A stretch of 12,462 nucleotides of DNA from Thalassiosira profunda (taxonomy: Eukaryota; Bacillariophyta; Thalassiosirophyceae; Thalassiosirales; Thalassiosiraceae), in contig JALLAP010000516.1 of assembly GCA_036939355.1 (NCBI GenBank), positions 1 through 12,462 on the forward strand, written 5' to 3'. A program made the position numbers and the translations under genes. Shown one piece after another: positions 8,494 to 12,462 of the stretch. The notes beneath the pieces are model-generated. The model searched no databases and had not been told where the DNA came from. It saw only the letters and a list, made by a program, of their open reading frames with translations. Position 1 is the first letter of the stretch. Every line of letters begins with the position of its first letter.

Positions 8494-8556
8494 CCTAAAA
8501 CGCCCGTAGTAGCGCTCACGTAATACTAATTCCTACGTATTTAGTATTACTTTAGG
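8494..8556. repeat. Nested inverted repeat, AT-rich
   Basis: The outer arms are CCTAAA (8494-8499) and TTTAGG (8551-8556). The inner arms are GTAATACTAA (8520-8529) and TTAGTATTAC (8541-8550), a perfect 10-bp match around an 11-bp spacer containing TACGTA. The AT-rich block stands out in GC-rich surroundings. It could be a paired transcription-factor site or a trace of a small mobile element. Confidence 0.6.
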
Positions 8557-8560
8557 TTTT

Positions 8561-8581
8561 GGGGACCCCGCGGCGGTCCCC
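8561..8581. repeat. GC-rich perfect inverted repeat
   Basis: GGGGACC (8561-8567) and GGTCCCC (8575-8581) are perfect 7-bp complementary arms around CCGCGGC. The repeat begins four bases after the AT-rich nested repeat. In the transcript of the right-hand gene it would form a stable hairpin in the 5' UTR, if transcription starts upstream of it. Confidence 0.5.
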
Positions 8582-8719
8582 GCCCAGCGAACGAGCGAGG
8601 CGGAAAAAGATTTCATTTTCCGCCCCGCCCACCCTCCGCCGAGCAACACAAGACGTGCACATTCCCCAAGGACGCCCCCAAGGACCCCCGGCGAGCCCCC
8701 CGACGGCGCGCACGGCGGG

Positions 8720-11700
8720 ATGGAGCACCTCGTGGCCGCCGTCGAGGAGGAGGAGGCCGCCGCCGTGGTTGCGACCGCCATCGGGGCAGCGTCCGCGGAT
8801 GCGGGACGGACAGACGACACGCTGGCCTCGTTCGCCGCCCGCGGGGACGCGCAGCCCATGGACGTCGACGACGAAGGCGCCGAGGCGATGGACGTGCAAA
8901 ACCACGCGGAGGACGACGTCGAGGACGCGAGCGAAGGCGAAGATTTTGTCGCGCCTGGCGACCGCTCGCAGGACGTGCACCGAAATCTTGCAGCTGTCGA
9001 CGACCCCCAAGCTCAAGCTACCGATCACGACGCCACGAGCGGCCGCGCCATCCCGCCGCCGTCCCCTGGCACGTTCCCCACGTGGCAAACCATGTTCCGC
9101 CAACTTCAGGACTTTCACGCGCTCGGCCACCGCCAGTTTCCGCCGCGGATGGCCCTCTGGATGAATTCGCAGCGTAGGCGCTACAAAAATTTCGGGCTCG
9201 GCCTCGCCAAGCCCACGGGCATACTGGTGAATAGAATTCGCCAGCTCAATTCCATCGACTTCGACTGGCACGCGCCCCCGTACAAGCCCGGGTCGGACAG
9301 CGAGGGCGACACCGGGGAGAGCGAGGAGGACGAACTGAGCGACGAGGAATCGTTGCGNGCCCGGGTCGGACAGCGAGGGCGACACCGGGGAGAGCGAGGA
9401 GGACGAACTGAGCGACGAGGAATCGTTGCGTCCCCGGAGCCGGAGGGTTCGGGACGAGCGAGACCACGACCCGGGCGCCAAGAATTGGACCCCCGAAGAA
9501 GACGAGGTGATCGACAGCATGCAGGCCGAGTACGGGAACAAGTGGTCGATCATCGCGGCCGAATTGGGCACCGGTAGAACGTCCGACGAGATCAAGAATC
9601 GGTGGGGATGGATGTACCGCCGGGGCCTCGTGGGGGGAGACGCCCCGAAGAGCAGTCGAACGGGCTCCGTGGACGATGGATATCGCACGCTGCAGCGGCA
9701 GGACAGTGGCGATCGGCTGGGGGGCGACCGTCGTCCGTACGGGCGACACGTCGAGGGCATGGTCAAGGCCGCGCTGGAGGAGGACCGGCAGAAGGCGCAC
9801 GAGAAGAAGTACGGACGGTCGAGCCGGGCGCGCCGTGCCGCCTCGAGGAGGGGCGATTCCACGGACGATTCGAGCGTGGACGTGGGGGGCTACGGTTCCT
9901 ACTCCACCGCGGGGCGGAGGGGATCGGGGTACGATTCGATGCGCTCGGACGTCGTTTCCGGGGGACGCAAGAAGAACGTCAAGACCGCCTTCCCTTCGCT
10001 GCTCTCCGACATGGTCACGGACTGCACCGAGAACGAGCCTCACGTCTGCGAGTGGACACGCGAGGGCGACGCGGTGATCATCAAGAATGCCGGGCTGATG
10101 CCCCCGGCGATCGGGCGGTACTTCCAGCACAGCAACTACCGCTCGCTGCAGCGCATGATGTACCATTACAACTTCAAGCGGTGCTCGGACGAGTACGACG
10201 GGGTGTATTACCACCCCAACTTCAATCGCTGGAGCACGAAGCAGGAGTTGGTCGACACCGTGCTCAAGGGGGGCGACCCCCCAATTCTGGCGAAGCGGGG
10301 GAGGGGGAGGCCGAAGGGGAGTGTAAAAGTTCCAAAGGCGGCGAAGAAGAGGGAGAGCAAGCGGGAGAAGCTGTTCGAGCGCATCGGCGAGGGCGCCGCC
10401 CATCCGAGCCTGCTGTTCGAGGACGAGGAACAAGAGGAAGAGAAGGANCGAGCGCATCGGCGAGGGCGCCGCCCATCCGAGCCTGCTGTTCGAGGACGAG
10501 GAACAAGAGGAAGAGAAGGAAGAGGAGGAGTCGGTGGAAGAAACGCGGGTGACGAACCCCGGCCCCGCCGACGTGGCCCTCTCGCTCAAGTTTCCCGCGT
10601 ACAGAAAGGTCATGTTCACGCAATTTCAGCGCGTGGGGAGGAAGACTCCCGAGGGCGACGACGCGGACGAGATGAAGGAGCTGGCGAAGAAAATTCTGGT
10701 CCGGATCCAGCGCATGACAAGGACCGCCGGGGGAAGGAAGGGGAGGCTATTGAAGGCGATCAAGGGCAAGACGTACTACGAGGTCGTCGACGCAGAGTGG
10801 GCCCTAGACAGTGAGTGCGTGCTAATTGTTGCTCATCTGTGTTCGCTCGTGGTATCTTATCTCATCCGGCTTGTTTCCTCGTCTCAGAAATTGGCAGCGA
10901 TCTGCGCCGGAGGATGGAATCGTCTCACAATTGGCTGAACAAAACCCTGACCGATGTCGACGACTACGATTACGACGCAGAGCCCATGGATCTCGAGCCC
11001 CAGCCTGGAAAGAGCGACGAGCTGGCAGCGCCTGTCAATGCCAACGATGCTTCCAGGGCGACGTCTCATGACCTCGTCGTCTCCCTCAAGACGCCCAAGT
11101 ACCGGGCAGCCATGTTCGCACGCTTCCAAGGACTGGGCGAAAAAGCCGACGACGACGACCCGCAGCGGATCAAGGCCGCGGGGAAGGCACTCCTGGATGG
11201 CTTCAAGAAGGACTTGGGAGAGACGGGGCGGTTCTTCCGGAGGGCGAGGGGCGCCGGAGACGACGAGGCGCCGTTGGAAGTGATCGACGAGGAGGCGGCC
11301 TTGACCCGTGAGTTGTCGCCCGTTGCCTTTGCTGCCATGCCCGCATGTGTCTTCAACTCAATCTGCGTTGCTCGTTACTCAGGGATCGAGCAAGATTTAC
11401 GGAGGAGGATGGAATCGGCCAACAGCTGGCTCAATGTGAAGCTCGATGCTCTACCAGAAGAGAGCGCGGTTGTCGACTTGGAACCCAAATCGGAGCAAGA
11501 TCTGTCTGATATCGAGAAGCCAGACGCTGTTGACTCTGCGGACTCGGACGTCGTCATGGCAGAGGCCCCCGATACTCAGTCTTCCACAGTCAAGAGCGCC
11601 GCTCCTCCTCCCAATTGGAACCTAGGGAGCCTGAGTACGTCGATGGGGGTGCTGTACTACAAAAGCAGCATTGGCAAATATTGGGTGGAGCAAGTGGTGC

Positions 11701-12462
11701 CTCGGAAGACGGTGCGTGACCGGGGACCGAATTCGGACAGTTATTACCTGTCGCCGGATGGGATGCGATTTCGCAGTAAGGCGGAGGTGCAGCGCTTCTT
11801 GGAGGAGACGGGCCTGGTCAAGGCCGAAAGCGGCGAAGAGGAGAGCCACGAAGAAGAGCTGGCTGAGAATGGGTCGGCCGTGTCGTATGAATCCGAAGAG
11901 GAGGACGGCAGTGACCGTCTCAGTCCCACACCCATGCCGTGCAACTGCAAAAAGAGCAAGTGCTTGAAGCTCTACTGCGATTGCTTCAACAAGGAGCGAT
12001 ACTGCGCGGGATGCGCTTGCGTTGGCTGCCGCAACACGCCCGTCTACGACGCCCAGCGCGACAGAGCGATCGCGGACCTCCTGGAGAAGAACCCCGACGC
12101 CTTCAAACGGCACAGTGGAATGGGCATCGAGTGCAAGTGTACGCGCACCGCATGCTTGAAGAAGTACTGCGAGTGCTTCGCTGCTGGACAATACTGCGGC
12201 GTTGCGTGCAAGTGCCGCGATTGCGAAAATCTCCCGCTCGATACGGACGAGGGAGAGTACGGAGAGGAAGAAGAATCGGTCGAAGACGGCTTTGGCGAAG
12301 AAGAGGAGGAGAGGCAAGATGGTCGGGTGTCGTCCTTCGCCGGAGCTCTGCACGAGCTAGTATCGTACGTGAATACAGTAGACCCCTCCACGATCAGCTG
12401 GGCCCCTGGAGGCGAGGCCTTCTTCGTGCACGATGTGGTAAGGCGCTGCCTGCTTCTCGTCT
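8720..12462 (+). CDS. Multi-domain DNA-binding protein: HA, SANT, HSF, AT-hook, tandem repeat, MBD-like, CXC/CRC, HSF (3' end outside window)
   Basis: The proposed exons are 8720-10810 (dropping the assembly duplications 9358-9430 and 10448-10520), 10888-11307 and 11383-12437, giving 1140 codons without a stop. The ATG at 8720 is the first in frame. An acidic N-terminus precedes a helicase-associated domain at about 119-184 (TWQTMFRQLQDFHALGH, LALWM-like helix, QRRRYKNF, ending IDFDWH). SANT/Myb is at 230-278 (KNWTPEEDEVID, EIKNRWGWMYRR). An HSF-type domain is at 398-481 (YFQHSNYRSLQRMMYHYNF). An AT-hook (RGRGRPKGS) is at 502-510. Two ~100-residue repeats are at 570-669 and 710-808. An MBD-like domain is at 888-930 (YYLSPDGMRFRSK). 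Two CXC motifs are at 975-1004 and 1039-1070, with the NPDAF spacer of the CRC domain. A second HSF domain starts at 1105 (WAPGGEAFFVHD). A nuclear chromatin or transcription factor is inferred. A fusion of neighbouring genes in one frame cannot be fully excluded. Confidence 0.7.
9286..9430 (+). repeat. 72-bp exact duplication around an N (assembly join)
   Basis: Positions 9286-9357 and 9359-9430 are identical, separated by a single N at 9358. The extra 73 nt shift the reading frame. Removing one copy plus the N joins the frame before it (HA domain) directly to the frame after it (SANT domain), so this is an unmerged overlap between contigs rather than biology. Confidence 0.93.
10376..10520 (+). 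repeat. Second 72-bp exact duplication around an N (assembly join)
   Basis: Positions 10376-10447 and 10449-10520 are identical, separated by an N at 10448. Again 73 extra nt break the frame, and collapsing them restores it, from the acidic tail after the AT-hook into the tandem-repeat region. The overlap length is the same as in the first join. Confidence 0.93.
10811..10887 (+). other. Intron 1 of the multi-domain gene, 77 bp, phase 1
   Basis: The donor is GACA|GTGAGT and the acceptor CTCGTCTCAG|AAATT, with a pyrimidine-rich tract before it. Reading through shifts away from the conserved frame and stops at TGA 10936. Splicing gives ...WALDK-IGSDLRRRMES, which matches the second repeat at the same place. 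Confidence 0.85.
11308..11382 (+). other. Intron 2 of the multi-domain gene, 75 bp, phase 1, no stop codon
   Basis: The donor is ACCC|GTGAGT and the acceptor CGTTACTCAG|GGATC. It lies at the same residue and phase of repeat 2 as intron 1 does in repeat 1. Its length is a multiple of three and it has no in-frame stop, so a retained form would add 25 residues without breaking the protein. The match to intron 1 and the consensus sites favour splicing. Confidence 0.75.
12438..12462 (+). other. Possible start of intron 3 inside the second HSF domain
   Basis: The sequence GTG|GTAAGG fits a splice donor, in phase 0. Beyond it the open translation (VRRCLLLV) no longer resembles an HSF domain, whereas the residues before it do. 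The window ends before any acceptor. Confidence 0.45.

Larger units (their letters stand above)
8300..8719. promoter_or_regulatory. Divergent promoter with nested inverted repeats
   Basis: This is the 420-bp gap between two outward-pointing start codons. Its left half is coding-like only because the F-box/LRR frame stays open upstream of its ATG. Its right half carries three inverted repeats in a row (8494-8581) and a TACGTA palindrome at 8534-8539, the same 6-mer as in the other divergent promoter. No TATA box is evident. Confidence 0.45.

Noticed and set aside
9286..9430. Biological tandem repeat or programmed frameshift
   Set aside because: An N lies exactly between identical copies, the same 72-bp pattern occurs at the second N, and collapse restores the frame, so an assembly error explains both.
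8552..9862. Second long minus-strand open frame (436 codons)
   Set aside because: It has the same cause: GC-rich antisense of the HA and SANT region, without recognisable motifs.
9246..10619. Long open frame on the minus strand (457 codons) opposite the multi-domain gene
   Set aside because: It is an antisense shadow in GC-rich sequence. It runs through both artificial joins, is of low complexity, and shows no domain, while the + strand has clear domains.
1..12462. CRISPR arrays, tRNA, rRNA, insertion sequences or retroelement genes
   Set aside because: I looked for regular spaced repeats, cloverleaf-like sequences, and transposase, reverse transcriptase or integrase motifs, and saw none.

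Overview
The window is nuclear DNA from a eukaryote, most likely a stramenopile alga and probably a centric diatom of Thalassiosira type. The basis is short introns (75-77 bp) with canonical GT/AG ends, closely packed genes on both strands, a helicase-associated (HA) domain and HSF-type DNA-binding domains of the kind expanded in diatoms, F-box/LRR proteins, and an apparent algal selenoprotein gene. The organism call is inference; no marker gene is present. Two single N bases flanked by identical 72-bp sequences show that this is a draft scaffold.

Layout. Positions 1-861 are GC-rich at first, with no gene I recognise. Positions 862-1734 (+) encode an arsenite methyltransferase (ArsM/AS3MT family), apparently truncated by an in-frame TGA at 1561. 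The frame stays open to TAA at 1732, and the conserved C-terminal part of the family lies after the TGA. The TGA sits at the second catalytic cysteine, and a SECIS-like stem-loop lies at 1776-1847, so I read it as selenocysteine. Positions 1896-4470 (-) hold one two-exon gene for a protein with two copies of an F-box plus C2H2-like finger module. A divergent promoter (4471-4830) separates it from a J-domain co-chaperone gene (4831-5532, +) whose end may be frameshifted. Positions 5720-8299 (-) encode an F-box/LRR protein with a long array of zinc-binding cysteine motifs.

After a second divergent promoter with nested inverted repeats (8300-8719), a gene on the + strand runs from 8720 off the right edge. 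When the two 73-nt assembly duplications are collapsed and two short introns removed, it is open for 1140 codons. It combines HA, SANT/Myb, HSF, an AT-hook, two copies of a ~100-residue repeat (possibly DUF6824-like), an MBD-like domain, a two-part CXC/CRC domain (tesmin/TSO1/LIN54 type) and the start of a second HSF domain. I know of no described protein with this set; it is the most novel item here.

The genes do not form a pathway. The themes are arsenic/selenium chemistry on the left, ubiquitin-type F-box adaptors in the middle and a multi-reader chromatin or transcription factor on the right.
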